NCBI GenBank assembly: GCA_038243605.1
Contig: JBBSQX010000004.1
Span: 1 to 64,000, forward strand
Length of the DNA stretch: 64,000 nucleotides
Direction of reading: 5' to 3'
Origin: Terrimesophilobacter sp038243605
Lineage (GTDB): Bacteria; Actinomycetota; Actinomycetes; Actinomycetales; Microbacteriaceae
Every line of letters begins with the position of its first letter. Within the stretch, counting starts at the first letter, position 1. This document shows, piece by piece, positions 1-7,605 of this stretch. The notes beneath the pieces are model-generated. The model searched no databases and was not told the DNA's origin. It worked only from the letters and a program-made list of their open reading frames with translations. The position numbers and the translations under genes are program-made.

Positions 1-438
1 GCGGTCGAAGTAGCCGCGGCCCCATCCCATCCGCATTCCGGTGCGGTCAACAGCGGCAGCAGGAACAAGAATAAGGTCAACATCGTTGATGGCGATCGGC
101 CCGAGCAACTCACCCACTGGCTCTGGCATGCCGTGCAGGCCCTCTTGCTCAGCGTCGCTGGAGATGGCCCAGTCGAGTAGGCCGTCATCTCTGCTCACGG
201 GGAGCAGAACGCGGATGTCATGCTCTTGCGCCCAGGCGAGAAAGGGCCGGACATTCGGCTCATCCTGCGTCGGAAGGTACGCAGCAATGGAGTTCGCGCC
301 GAGATCGCTCGCGAGGTCGACGAGGTTTTGCGTAAACCCTGCCGTCGCGTTGTCGAGTTCGGACGACGTCATTGTTCGTCGCCGTCCACGGAGTTCCGCA
401 CGCAGTGCCCGCTTCTGGTGGCCTTCGTCACCGTTCAT
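1..438 (-). CDS. 5-formyltetrahydrofolate cyclo-ligase, N-terminal 146 codons
   Basis: An open frame starts at an ATG at 438 and runs off the left edge of the window, so the 3' end is missing. The last visible residues, GMRMGWGRGYFDR, are the signature of 5-formyltetrahydrofolate cyclo-ligase (MTHFS/YgfA family), which converts 5-formyl-THF to 5,10-methenyl-THF using ATP. Near the N-terminus is a basic stretch HQKRALRAELRGRRR like that which opens family members. The gene is divergent from galU with about 40 bp between the starts, an arrangement known from other actinobacteria, including mycobacteria. Confidence is high for the family; length and C-terminus cannot be judged. Confidence 0.88.
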   Translation of the reverse strand, partial: MNGDEGHQKRALRAELRGRRRTMTSSELDNATAGFTQNLVDLASDLGANSIAAYLPTQDEPNVRPFLAWAQEHDIRVLLPVSRDDGLLDWAISSDAEQEGLHGMPEPVGELLGPIAINDVDLILVPAAAVDRTGMRMGWGRGYFDR

Positions 439-477
439 CCAGCCAGTTTACGGTGCCGAGCCGGGTAACCTTGTTCC

Positions 478-1371
478 ATGGCGTTTCAGATCACCAAGGC
501 GGTCATCCCAGCGGCGGGGCTCGGCACAAGATTCTTGCCGGCAACGAAGGCGATGCCCAAAGAGATGTTGCCCGTCGTCGATAAGCCGGCCATCCAATAC
601 GTGGTGGAAGAAGCCGTGGCCGCTGGCTTGCGGGATGTGCTCATGATCACGGGCAGAAATAAGGGCGCACTCGAGAACCATTTCGATCGTGTGGGCGAAC
701 TCGAGGCCGCGCTAGAGACCAAAGGCGACACAACCCGCCTCGAGAAAGTTAACTACTCGACCGACCTCGCCGAGGTGCACTATGTGCGGCAGGGCGCCCC
801 GCTCGGGCTTGGGCACGCGGTGCTTCGCGCAAAAATGCACGTAGGAAACGAGCCCTTTGCTGTATTGCTGGGTGATGACCTCATCGACGAGCGTGATCCG
901 CTTCTCACCCGCATGATTGAGGTGCAGTGTCAACGAAACGCCACCGTGGTCGCGTTGCTCGAGGTTGACCCCGCCGTTGCGCACCTGTACGGCATTGCGA
1001 CCGTGGAGGCGACTGACGATGACGATGTGGTGCGGGTGACCGGTCTCGTCGAGAAACCAGTTGAAGGTACACAGCTCTCCAACTTCGCCATCATTGGGCG
1101 GTATGTGCTGCGCCCTGAAATCTTCGATGTGCTCGAACAGACTAAGGCTGGCAAGGGCAACGAGATCCAGTTGACGGATGCGCTGCAAACCCTCGCCACC
1201 GACGAATCAATAGCGGGTGGTGTGTACGGCGTCGTGTTCCGCGGCCGTCGCTACGATACCGGTGATCGGCTTGACTACATCAAGGCAATTGTGCAGTTGG
1301 CCGTCGAACGCGACGACCTTGGGCCTGAGCTTCGCCCCTGGTTGAAGAAGTTCTCACACACTCTGGATTGA
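478..1371 (+). CDS. galU: UTP--glucose-1-phosphate uridylyltransferase
   Basis: The enzyme makes UDP-glucose from UTP and glucose-1-phosphate, a precursor for cell-wall glycans and glycolipids. The 297-residue length is normal for GalU. The N-terminus ITKAVIPAAGLGTRFLPATK is the nucleotide-binding loop, followed by MPKEMLPVVDKPAIQYVVEE, and the GDD motif (LLGDDLID, about residue 130) coordinates metal. EKP (about residue 192) and GNEIQLTDAL are further family motifs. Translation starts at the ATG at 478, 39 bp from the divergent cyclo-ligase start. Only 3 bp separate its stop from the acetyltransferase start at 1375, so the two are probably co-transcribed. Confidence 0.96.
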   Translation: MAFQITKAVIPAAGLGTRFLPATKAMPKEMLPVVDKPAIQYVVEEAVAAGLRDVLMITGRNKGALENHFDRVGELEAALETKGDTTRLEKVNYSTDLAEVHYVRQGAPLGLGHAVLRAKMHVGNEPFAVLLGDDLIDERDPLLTRMIEVQCQRNATVVALLEVDPAVAHLYGIATVEATDDDDVVRVTGLVEKPVEGTQLSNFAIIGRYVLRPEIFDVLEQTKAGKGNEIQLTDALQTLATDESIAGGVYGVVFRGRRYDTGDRLDYIKAIVQLAVERDDLGPELRPWLKKFSHTLD

Positions 1372-1374
1372 GCA

Positions 1375-2016
1375 ATGGCTGCACCCACTCTCACCGATGG
1401 CGCCGTCACGATTCGCGCTGTGCGTGTTCGGGATGCCCGAAAACTTGAACGTGAACTCATGGATAACCGCAGTTGGTTGCAGAAGTGGGAGGCCACGAGC
1501 CCACACGGCACCGTGGGGTTCGATGTGCGATCCAGCATCCGAAGCCTGATTGCGAATGCGAAAACTGGTGCCGGCCTGCCGTTCGTGATCGAATACGACG
1601 GTGAGATCGCCGGGCAACTGAATGTGTCGTCGATCGTGTGGGGGAGTGTATCGCAGGCGTCGATCGGCTATTGGGTGGCGGAGAAATTTGCTGGCAAATC
1701 GATCACGCCAACGGCGGTGGCACTCGCGACGGACTATTGCTTCTTTCAACTTGGCCTGCACCGTATAGAGATCTGCATCCGTCCAGAGAACGCGCCATCG
1801 TTGCGCGTAGTGGAGAAGCTCGGATTTCGTTATGAGGGGCTTCGCCGGCGCTTTATTCACATTGATGGTGACTGGCGCGACCACTTCTGTTTCGCTCTCG
1901 TGGCAGAAGAGATGCCGGTCGGCGTGCTGCGCCGCTGGAAAGAGGGCAGAGTTCCTGCCGGTGCCGGGGTCGTTCCAGCGGATGACCGTGCGGCTGCTCG
2001 GCATCCGGCTGCGTAG
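1375..2016 (+). CDS. GNAT-family N-acetyltransferase, RimJ/RimL type
   Basis: This 213-residue protein is an acetyl-CoA-dependent acetyltransferase of the RimJ/RimL (ribosomal-protein alanine N-acetyltransferase) group. The GNAT fold is seen as an N-terminal strand segment (VTIRAVRVRDARKLERE), a central IGYWVAEKFAGKSITPTAVA acetyl-CoA-binding region, and the C-terminal RIEICIRPENAPSLRVVEKL segment followed by GFRYEG, typical of this subfamily. The true substrate cannot be read from sequence. It follows galU by 3 bp and precedes the SepX-like gene, matching the conserved actinobacterial galU-(moeA/glp)-rimJ-sepX locus with the moeA/glp gene absent. A 16 bp tandem duplication straddles its stop codon. 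Confidence 0.85.
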   Translation: MAAPTLTDGAVTIRAVRVRDARKLERELMDNRSWLQKWEATSPHGTVGFDVRSSIRSLIANAKTGAGLPFVIEYDGEIAGQLNVSSIVWGSVSQASIGYWVAEKFAGKSITPTAVALATDYCFFQLGLHRIEICIRPENAPSLRVVEKLGFRYEGLRRRFIHIDGDWRDHFCFALVAEEMPVGVLRRWKEGRVPAGAGVVPADDRAAARHPAA

Positions 2017-2040
2017 GCGTGTAGCTGCGTAGGCGTGCAG
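2009..2040. repeat. 16 bp tandem duplication at the stop codon of the acetyltransferase
   Basis: Two adjacent 16 bp units, CTGCGTAGGCGTGYAG, differ at one base. The first contains the TAG stop of the upstream gene. The following bases to about 2090 continue in a degenerate GTGTAGCT/GTGTGGCT pattern. No open frame uses it, and it looks like replication-slippage sequence. Confidence 0.7.
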
Positions 2041-2165
2041 CTGTGTGGCTGTGTAGCTCTGCGGCGGTGTGGCGGTGCGCTAGGGCCGCCGCCTCGGCTG
2101 CGAGCTAGACCCCGGCTCGGCGCGTCAGAGCGGCAATCTGCCCCTCCGCCTTTACCGTAGATGGC

Positions 2166-3101
2166 ATGGCTATGGACGGGATCGGCTCGAGCGTAATCAT
2201 CGCGCTCGCCGCGGTCATGTGGTTTCTTTACTTCATTCCAACCTGGCTGAAGCGTCAAGAGTATTTGGCCACCGAGCGCAACGCCGTACGCCTGCAACAG
2301 ACCATGCGCATTCTGGCGGAGAGCGCAGAGATGCCCTCCGTCGTGCGAGTGGAAGCGACCGCGCGCAGCGTGGCGGCACAGGAGCGGGCGCTTCGACAGC
2401 AGGAGCGTCAAGCTCACTCGCGGGCTTTCTCGCGACCCACCACATCGGTCTCTGAGCAAGTGCAACGCACGGTGGATTCAGGAACCCGAACTCGACGCCG
2501 CTTGCGCCGATCACGTGCGCTCGCTGCGTTGGTGTTTGTGGCATCTCTTGTCGGCGCTGGTTTTGGAATTCCGGCGGCTACTGCAGGCAACTGGCTTTTG
2601 CTCGCAGCGTCAGTCGCCGTTGGGGCTGGATCCATTGCTCTGTTAGGACAGGCAGCAACAGTGACCAGGGCGCGCACCGACCTTCGTCGCGTGTCGATGG
2701 TCTCAGTGACCTCGAGCGACCTTCATGACCACGCCGACTATGCCCCTGCGCGCCGCGTCGCGTGGACCCCGGTGCCCGTGCCCAAGCCGTTGTACCTGTC
2801 GGAGCCTGCTCCGGCCGCGTGGTTCACGCGGTCACACGTTTCGGGTCAGACGCACTCAGAAGCTCCGCTGCAGCGCGCGGATGCCCCTGCGGAGCTCGAT
2901 CACGCTGCATCGCTCCGCGCGGCATCCGACAAGGCCGAGCGCGCGCTGCGTGCCGCGCAAGCCTCGCCAGAGGTCGCCCGCATCCACCGGCCCGCCGCTG
3001 CCGCACCAAGCCGTTTCGCATCGATGGGCGTGATTGATACTTCAGCTGGCAACGCCACGGATCTCGATGAGGTCCTGCGTCGCCGCCGCGCTGCTGGCTA
3101 G
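2166..3101 (+). CDS. SepX/GlpR-like actinobacterial membrane protein
   Basis: A 311-residue membrane protein. An N-terminal membrane helix (about residues 5-28, ending YFIPTWLKRQEY) is followed by a charged cytosolic region rich in Arg/Gln, two adjacent helices (about residues 120-165) and a long Ala/Pro-rich tail. This topology and the position behind galU and the rimJ-like gene match the SepX (Streptomyces) / GlpR (Corynebacterium) family, a divisome-associated membrane protein that interacts with FtsZ-linked partners. The assignment rests on synteny and topology rather than a catalytic motif. Starts: ATG at 2166 or 2172. The moeA-like glp gene usually found beside it is not here. Confidence 0.6.
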   Translation: MAMDGIGSSVIIALAAVMWFLYFIPTWLKRQEYLATERNAVRLQQTMRILAESAEMPSVVRVEATARSVAAQERALRQQERQAHSRAFSRPTTSVSEQVQRTVDSGTRTRRRLRRSRALAALVFVASLVGAGFGIPAATAGNWLLLAASVAVGAGSIALLGQAATVTRARTDLRRVSMVSVTSSDLHDHADYAPARRVAWTPVPVPKPLYLSEPAPAAWFTRSHVSGQTHSEAPLQRADAPAELDHAASLRAASDKAERALRAAQASPEVARIHRPAAAAPSRFASMGVIDTSAGNATDLDEVLRRRRAAG

Positions 3102-3134
3102 TCGCTCCGCTCACAGAGGAACACGCGGCTGACG

Positions 3135-5150
3135 TCACCCGTTCCCTGAGTAGCTGGCTCCGCCAGTGTCTCGAAAGGGAGCAACCCCAGTCATCCGCCG
3201 TGATAGCGTAGCAACGCAACATTTTGGGGCTATGGCGCAGTTGGTAGCGCGCTTCGTTCGCATCGAAGAGGTCAGGAGTTCGAATCTCCTTAGCTCCACC
3301 ATAGAAGGCTTACTAGAATCGGCGTCCACGTCGATGCCGCCGAGCAGGTCTTCTACGGTTACCGCGCAAGAGCCACCTTTCGGGGTGGTTTTTGTCGTTG
3401 GTGCGGCGTGACGCAGTAGTTCGGCAAGCGCCTGGTCGAGGGAGTCACCCTTGTTGAGTCCCGCCTCTTGGGCGCGGAAGCCGTGTTGGGCGGCGAGGAG
3501 TTCTGCGAGCGGGCTGTTGATCTCATCACCGACGACTTCTTTGTTGGCGACGAAGATGTGTTTGAAGATGGCCTGGTTGAGCTTGCGCCGTATCTCGTCA
3601 CTTGCGCCCATGTAGAGAGCGTGGGGGTCTTCGAGCAGTCTCAGGTTGGCTTGAAGGAACTCGGCTCCGTCGCTGAGGTTATCGATCACGGTGTTGAGTT
3701 CGGTTCGGAGCTTGTCGCGTTGCCGTCCGATGTCGGACAGGCGTGCACGGATCTTGCCTTGCGGCACGGTGCCGTCCGAGGCGAGGTCGAGTAGGTTTTC
3801 TTCCTTGGTGCCGAGGGTGATCAGCTGGTCTTCGAGTTGTTTGCGAAGAAGCCTTTGGGCGGCCTCGGTATCGGACAGCGCTGATTCCATTCCTGCTCGC
3901 ATCGCGGCGATGAAGGCGGGGGTGAATCGGATGGTCTTGTAGTGATCTTCGATGGCCTCTTCGACTCTGTCGACGTTGGAGTATGGGGCGTCGCAGCTGT
4001 GGTCTTGTGCGCCGATGCAGAAGAAGTAGAAGTATTCGTTGCCTTGGCGGCCTACTGCTCGCTGGAGGATGAGTCGTTTGATCGCCCCGTCCTCGAGTCG
4101 GCAGCGTCCGCAGTAGAGAGCGCCTTTGAGGTAGTGCGAATGCACACGACGCCGTTCGCCTGAGACCGCGCGGGTTTCGAGGAGCGATTGGACTCGGTCG
4201 AAGAGTTCTTGGTCGATGAGTGCGGGGTGGCGTCCGTCGTATTCCTCGCCCTTGAAGGCCACTTTCCCGAGGTAGTAGCGGTCGCGGAGCAGCTGCGCGA
4301 CTTTGTTGATCGATACCGGCCCGGGTGCTCGGCGCACGTTCCCCCTGGTGATCAAGCCCCGGTCGGTCAGCTCTGACGCGATGTCGTCGAGGGTGTGGTC
4401 GCCCGATGCGTAGAGTTCGAATGCGAGTTTCACGAAGGGTGCGCGTTCTTCGTCGATGCTGACGGATCTGACTTCGCGGCCTTCGAAGCGTTCGATGGTG
4501 TTGAGGTAGCCGATTGGTGCGCGTCCGAGGGTGCCGCCGTTCTTGGCTTTTTGGCCCATCTTGTAGGCGATGTCTGCCCCGTCCTCGCGGGATCGGTATT
4601 CGTTGAAGGCAGCGAGAATGCCATGCATGAGCTGACCCACGGGGGTTTCATCGATGGACTCGGTGGCGCTGATGAGTCCGACGCCGCGTTTGGTGAGGTC
4701 GGCCATGACAATTGCATCGTCGTTGCGATTGCGGGCGAAGCGGGAAAGTTTGTAGACGATGATGTAGTCGATGTCCTTCTCGCGCCGCACTCGCGCGAGC
4801 ATCTCTTGGAAGGCGATGCGTTTGGTCATCTCGGTGGCGGATCGGCCCGGCTCGATGTACTCGTGGATGATCGTCAGACCAAGCTGGTCGGCCTTCTTCT
4901 CGCACGACACACGTTGCGCTGGGATGGAAATACCCTCCGGGTCGTAATCGGTGTTGACCTGCCCTTTGGACGAGACGCGCAGGTAGATGACGGCCCGGGT
5001 TCCCGGCGCTGCGTCGGCCGGCCGTTCCCCGTCGCTGACGTCGATCACCTCCTTTTCTACTTCGACGGGCGCGATGTGCTGAGGCTGCGCAGTGAGGACG
5101 TGCGGGACGAATGCCTCGATTGCAGTCTGGTCGGTTTCGGCGATGCTCAT
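3135..5150 (-). CDS. Large serine recombinase (integrase) of the tRNA-Ala element
   Basis: A site-specific recombinase of 671 residues (675 from the ATG at 5162). I prefer the ATG at 5150 because GGAG lies 7 nt upstream. The resolvase domain (about residues 50-200) begins RAVIYLRVSS, with the catalytic Ser in RVSS. A recombinase domain (about 215-330), a zinc-ribbon region opening LYCGRCRLE with further Cys (YFYFFCIG, HSCD), and a coiled-coil region (about 430-520) follow, as in phage and ICE large serine integrases. The C-terminal peptide from MVELRRFELLTSS to about NCAIAPK is the antisense translation of tRNA-Ala, and the frame continues into chromosomal REP sequence. That tail was therefore created by insertion and is probably not part of the native protein. 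Confidence 0.93.
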   Translation of the reverse strand: MSIAETDQTAIEAFVPHVLTAQPQHIAPVEVEKEVIDVSDGERPADAAPGTRAVIYLRVSSKGQVNTDYDPEGISIPAQRVSCEKKADQLGLTIIHEYIEPGRSATEMTKRIAFQEMLARVRREKDIDYIIVYKLSRFARNRNDDAIVMADLTKRGVGLISATESIDETPVGQLMHGILAAFNEYRSREDGADIAYKMGQKAKNGGTLGRAPIGYLNTIERFEGREVRSVSIDEERAPFVKLAFELYASGDHTLDDIASELTDRGLITRGNVRRAPGPVSINKVAQLLRDRYYLGKVAFKGEEYDGRHPALIDQELFDRVQSLLETRAVSGERRRVHSHYLKGALYCGRCRLEDGAIKRLILQRAVGRQGNEYFYFFCIGAQDHSCDAPYSNVDRVEEAIEDHYKTIRFTPAFIAAMRAGMESALSDTEAAQRLLRKQLEDQLITLGTKEENLLDLASDGTVPQGKIRARLSDIGRQRDKLRTELNTVIDNLSDGAEFLQANLRLLEDPHALYMGASDEIRRKLNQAIFKHIFVANKEVVGDEINSPLAELLAAQHGFRAQEAGLNKGDSLDQALAELLRHAAPTTKTTPKGGSCAVTVEDLLGGIDVDADSSKPSMVELRRFELLTSSMRTKRATNCAIAPKCCVATLSRRMTGVAPFRDTGGASYSGNG
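3140..3180. repeat. REP-like palindromic repeat
   Basis: CGTTCCCTGAG at the left and CTCGAAAGGGAG at the right form an inverted repeat around an inner palindrome (GCTGG...CCAG). The same outer arms recur at 43441-43520, 55201-55273 and 55914-56008. It lies between the SepX-like gene and tRNA-Ala and is overrun by the 3' end of the integrase reading frame. Confidence 0.7.
3226..3301 (+). tRNA. tRNA-Ala (anticodon CGC), CCA encoded
   Basis: A full cloverleaf can be folded: acceptor GGGGCTA/TAGCTCC, D arm GCGC/GCGC, anticodon stem CTTCG/CGAAG with loop TTCGCAT (anticodon CGC, reading GCG), variable loop AGGTC, T stem AGGAG/CTCCT with loop TTCGAAT, discriminator A and genomic CCA. The G3:U70 wobble pair, the main identity element of tRNA-Ala, is present. 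The 3' half is the attachment region of the adjacent mobile element, whose integrase gene runs antisense through the whole tRNA. Confidence 0.96.
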
Positions 5151-5447
5151 GCTGAACTCCATGGGGGACTGTTGCGGGATGGGGTTGCCCTCAGAGTTGA
5201 TTCGTTTCCAGGCGCAACGAATTGCGTGAACTGGGAGCGAGAGGGTTGGGGTTGCGCCCCGCTGTGTGAGCGGCTCGGGCGCGGAGCTGGGGCTTGATGG
5301 GCCATAGGTGCGGTTCTCCGGTTACCCTCTAATTTTACCTCGCCAGGCCCGGAATTTCGCGGGTGTTGACCATTCCGCAACACCTTCTGTCTGCCCATGG
5401 CGAACACCCCCGTGGACGCGGTCTCTGGTTGGGCGTGCGGAGTGGTT
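5151..5447. other. Non-coding leader upstream of the integrase
   Basis: About 300 bp with no convincing gene. Overlapping short frames here have biased composition (Arg/Pro/Ser-rich) and no good ribosome binding site. Read toward the integrase it contains an AT-rich TAAAATTAG stretch near 5330, in otherwise GC-rich DNA, that could be a -10 region. ATTCCGCAAC near 5374 also occurs near 10082 in the promoter region of the next operon. Confidence 0.4.
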
Positions 5448-6248
5448 CTACCGGGAGAAAACATGGCAACGTCCTTCTAGTTCGACGATGTCGTAGACCT
5501 CGCGGGTTTGTTCCTCGATCGCGGCCCGGTCGATGTAGACGACTCCCGTGATGCCCCGTTCCATCGCCCACTGCTGAAGCTCGGTCTCCCAGTCGGCCAT
5601 TTCCGTGACGTTCAAGACGACATCTTCCATGTCGAGGTAGGTGCCGCAGAAGGTCTGCTCGAAGCTCTCCATCAGGTTCGGGCTGCTGGCGTCGACATCG
5701 GGCAGCCGCAGGAAGGCACGCAACGAGTCACCATGCTTCTCGACCAGTGTCGCGAGGCCGGCGGTCAACTCCTGGACCTCGTCGCCGGTCTTGGTCGTAG
5801 GCACATAGATGAGCTCATGGTCGTCGCCAAGCCTCGGCCACTCGGGGATGAGTAGTCGCGATAGGTCGGGGTCTGGGCCGGAGCCCATGTATTGGCGGCT
5901 CGTGTCGGGGAAGTCGTGCATGACTAGGTAGGTGCCGAGGCAGTCGATCCAGGTGCGAACCTGAGCGGGTGTGGTCGGGTCGTTGTAGACCTCGAGCAAC
6001 TCCTCGCTGAGGGAGGCGTAGCTTCCCGAGCCAGTGCGGGCGAACTCGCCAAGGGTGCGACCGTTGTCGCCGAGGGCGTTGGCTATCGCCCGAGCGATGG
6101 CGCGGGCTGTGTGCTCGGTGACGTCGGCTTGACGTTCCTGCGCAGCATCGATCCCGGCTTCAATAGTTTCGAGAAGCGCCTCGCCGTTTTCCGGCTTTTC
6201 GGCTTTGTGCTTGCCGAGTGGGTTCGTTTCGGGTGATAGATCAGTCAT
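5448..6248 (-). CDS. ArdA-like antirestriction protein
   Basis: A 266-residue acidic protein. The C-terminal third resembles ArdA antirestriction proteins: an FCGTYLDMEDVV segment followed by GVVYIDRAAIEEQTREVYDIVELEG and a terminal HVFSR, comparable to the YiD...ardL...y.v...g.vF pattern of that family. ArdA proteins are DNA mimics that block type I restriction enzymes when a conjugative element enters a cell. An acidic helical N-terminal half (about residues 1-110) is extra relative to short ArdA proteins. AAGGAG sits 8 nt before the ATG. It is the last gene of the 9960-to-5448 operon, overlapping its upstream neighbour by 8 bp. I base this on motif likeness and context; the N-terminal half is unassigned. 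Confidence 0.6.
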   Translation of the reverse strand: MTDLSPETNPLGKHKAEKPENGEALLETIEAGIDAAQERQADVTEHTARAIARAIANALGDNGRTLGEFARTGSGSYASLSEELLEVYNDPTTPAQVRTWIDCLGTYLVMHDFPDTSRQYMGSGPDPDLSRLLIPEWPRLGDDHELIYVPTTKTGDEVQELTAGLATLVEKHGDSLRAFLRLPDVDASSPNLMESFEQTFCGTYLDMEDVVLNVTEMADWETELQQWAMERGITGVVYIDRAAIEEQTREVYDIVELEGRCHVFSR

Positions 6249-6555
6249 GACTGTCGCTCCTTGCTGCGGTCACAAACTCGGTGAAGGCTTTACGCCACGT
6301 CTCTGGTAATTGTGTCGACGGGACTGCTCGCAGTTCTGCGAGTGCCGCGTTCCCGCTGGGGACGCCGGTTGCCGCGAAGGTGCAGAGCGCGGTCTGATAT
6401 CCGCCGTGCACGGTGGCGGCGATGATGCGTGCGGTCGCGGCATCGATCAGCTCAATGCCGGACTCGCCCAGAGCGGCGTTGATGTGGTGTCGTGCTCGGA
6501 TCGATTGGTCCGGCGCTGTTCGCACCGCTGTGGTGGTTCCTGTTTGGTGGTTCAT
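6241..6555 (-). CDS. Small hypothetical protein (104 aa)
   Basis: I place the start at the ATG at 6555 (MNHQTGTTTAVRTAPDQ), which has a strong AAAGGAGGA ribosome binding site. A longer open frame reaching 6936 is an antisense-type shadow over the neighbouring gene. The sequence is mixed alpha-helical with no motif I recognise. Its start overlaps the stop of the replication-relaxation gene (ATGA) and its end overlaps the ArdA-like start, so it is clearly part of the same translational chain. A function in transfer or antirestriction is only a guess from position. Confidence 0.7.
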   Translation of the reverse strand: MNHQTGTTTAVRTAPDQSIRARHHINAALGESGIELIDAATARIIAATVHGGYQTALCTFAATGVPSGNAALAELRAVPSTQLPETWRKAFTEFVTAARSDSHD

Positions 6556-7391
6556 AAGTGATTCCTCCTTTCGGTTACTGGTTGTTCGTCTCGTGGCGTG
6601 AGCATGACGACGGCGTTCTGGGCGCTGGTGACCCGGAACAGTGTGTCGGTGAGGGTTGGGTCGTCGCGGATGCTCGCACGCAGCTTGGTTGATCGTTGCT
6701 CGTTGGGCACGACCCAGACGATGGCCGGGAAGATGCCGTGCCGGTGCTGCTCGTTGCCGGTCTGGAAGTAGCGCTGGTAGATGGCGCACTTGCGCAGGAT
6801 CGCTGGCATATGCTCGGTTCCTCGATCCACCTCGACAAACGCATGCTCCTCGACCGCCGCATTCGCGGTCACCACATACAGGTCCGGCTTCAGCCATAGC
6901 GGCCCGCCGTGGCTGGCGGTGAACTCGCGCCAGCACTCCGGCTCGGTGTCGAGCTCGAGCAGGTCGAGGCGTCTGTCGCGTGTCGCTTCACGCAGCCGCA
7001 CAGCGAGGTCGGCGACCTCAAGCGTGTGGTTGGTGAACGGCGCTCCGGGTTCGACGAACCGCCGCCTGGCTCCGTCACCTCGAAGTGCGCGCAGGAGCCG
7101 TTCGCCGGTTGCGGAGAGTTGCCAGACGTTACCTGATGAGCCGTGCTTGATGCCGCCGATGCGACGTTCCAACCGGACGAGGAACCCACGGCCCTCGAGG
7201 CGTCCGAGCACGCGGACGGTGCCGCGCGTTGCGGCTGAGATGGTGGCGTGCCCGATGCCGAAGTGAAGGCGCTGGATCTGGCGAGTGCTGAGCAGCCGCA
7301 ACTGTTCGATGTCCTGCAGCAGTGCCAGGTCTCGATCGGTGAGCAGTTGAAGCAGCATCTCGGTCTTGTAGGGAGTCCACGAGCTACTCAT
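6552..7391 (-). CDS. Replication-relaxation family protein
   Basis: A 279-residue protein of the replication-relaxation family (Pfam Replic_Relax), found on plasmids and integrative elements of Gram-positive bacteria and linked to replication and DNA relaxation. A winged-helix-like N-terminus (LLTDRDLALLQDIEQLRLLS, then TRQIQRLHF) is followed by GRLEGRGFLVRLERRIGG and then an alpha/beta C-terminal part (WLKPDLYVV, HAFVEVDRGTEHMPAI, RKCAIYQRYF) that looks nuclease-like (D...E.D.GTE). The start at 7391 has CTGGAGG upstream; the longer frame to 7490 has none. The gene overlaps both neighbours by 4-8 bp. Confidence 0.8.
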   Translation of the reverse strand: MSSSWTPYKTEMLLQLLTDRDLALLQDIEQLRLLSTRQIQRLHFGIGHATISAATRGTVRVLGRLEGRGFLVRLERRIGGIKHGSSGNVWQLSATGERLLRALRGDGARRRFVEPGAPFTNHTLEVADLAVRLREATRDRRLDLLELDTEPECWREFTASHGGPLWLKPDLYVVTANAAVEEHAFVEVDRGTEHMPAILRKCAIYQRYFQTGNEQHRHGIFPAIVWVVPNEQRSTKLRASIRDDPTLTDTLFRVTSAQNAVVMLTPRDEQPVTERRNHL

Positions 7392-7605
7392 GATGACCTC
7401 CAGACCAGTTGGGGTTGGCCTCGGCACGGGTGGGAAAGTGATCCCTGGAAACAGGGAGAGTCCCATCCCAGTTCGAGCCTGGAGCCGCACAGCTTCGTCC
7501 CTGCCCGGCGGTGTTCATCGTCGTGAGCGGAACAGCGACCGGACAGGCGACCGGACAGATAGCGACAGTGGTCAGGCGGGTGTTTCGGGCAGTGGTGACA
7601 TTCAT
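7384..7605 (-). CDS. Small hypothetical protein (73 aa)
   Basis: No recognised domain; the sequence is rich in Thr, Asn, Pro and Ala. The argument for it being a real gene is spacing. Its ATG at 7605 overlaps the TGA of the TraG-like gene (ATGA), and its stop overlaps the start of the replication-relaxation gene by 8 bp, the same coupling as throughout this operon. It may be a small accessory or regulatory peptide, but nothing in the residues says which. The composition is partly compatible with chance. Confidence 0.5.
   Translation of the reverse strand: MNVTTARNTRLTTVAICPVACPVAVPLTTMNTAGQGRSCAAPGSNWDGTLPVSRDHFPTRAEANPNWSGGHHE

Noticed and set aside
4395..5297. A 300-codon open frame on the plus strand opposite the integrase.
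   Set aside because: It is the antisense shadow of the conserved resolvase and recombinase domains; composition (Val/Gly/Asp-rich) and lack of a ribosome binding site fit a mirror frame.
6556..6936. Long open frame upstream of the 104-residue protein.
   Set aside because: Arg/His/Pro-rich sequence overlapping the replication-relaxation gene in another frame; the ATG at 6555 has an excellent ribosome binding site.
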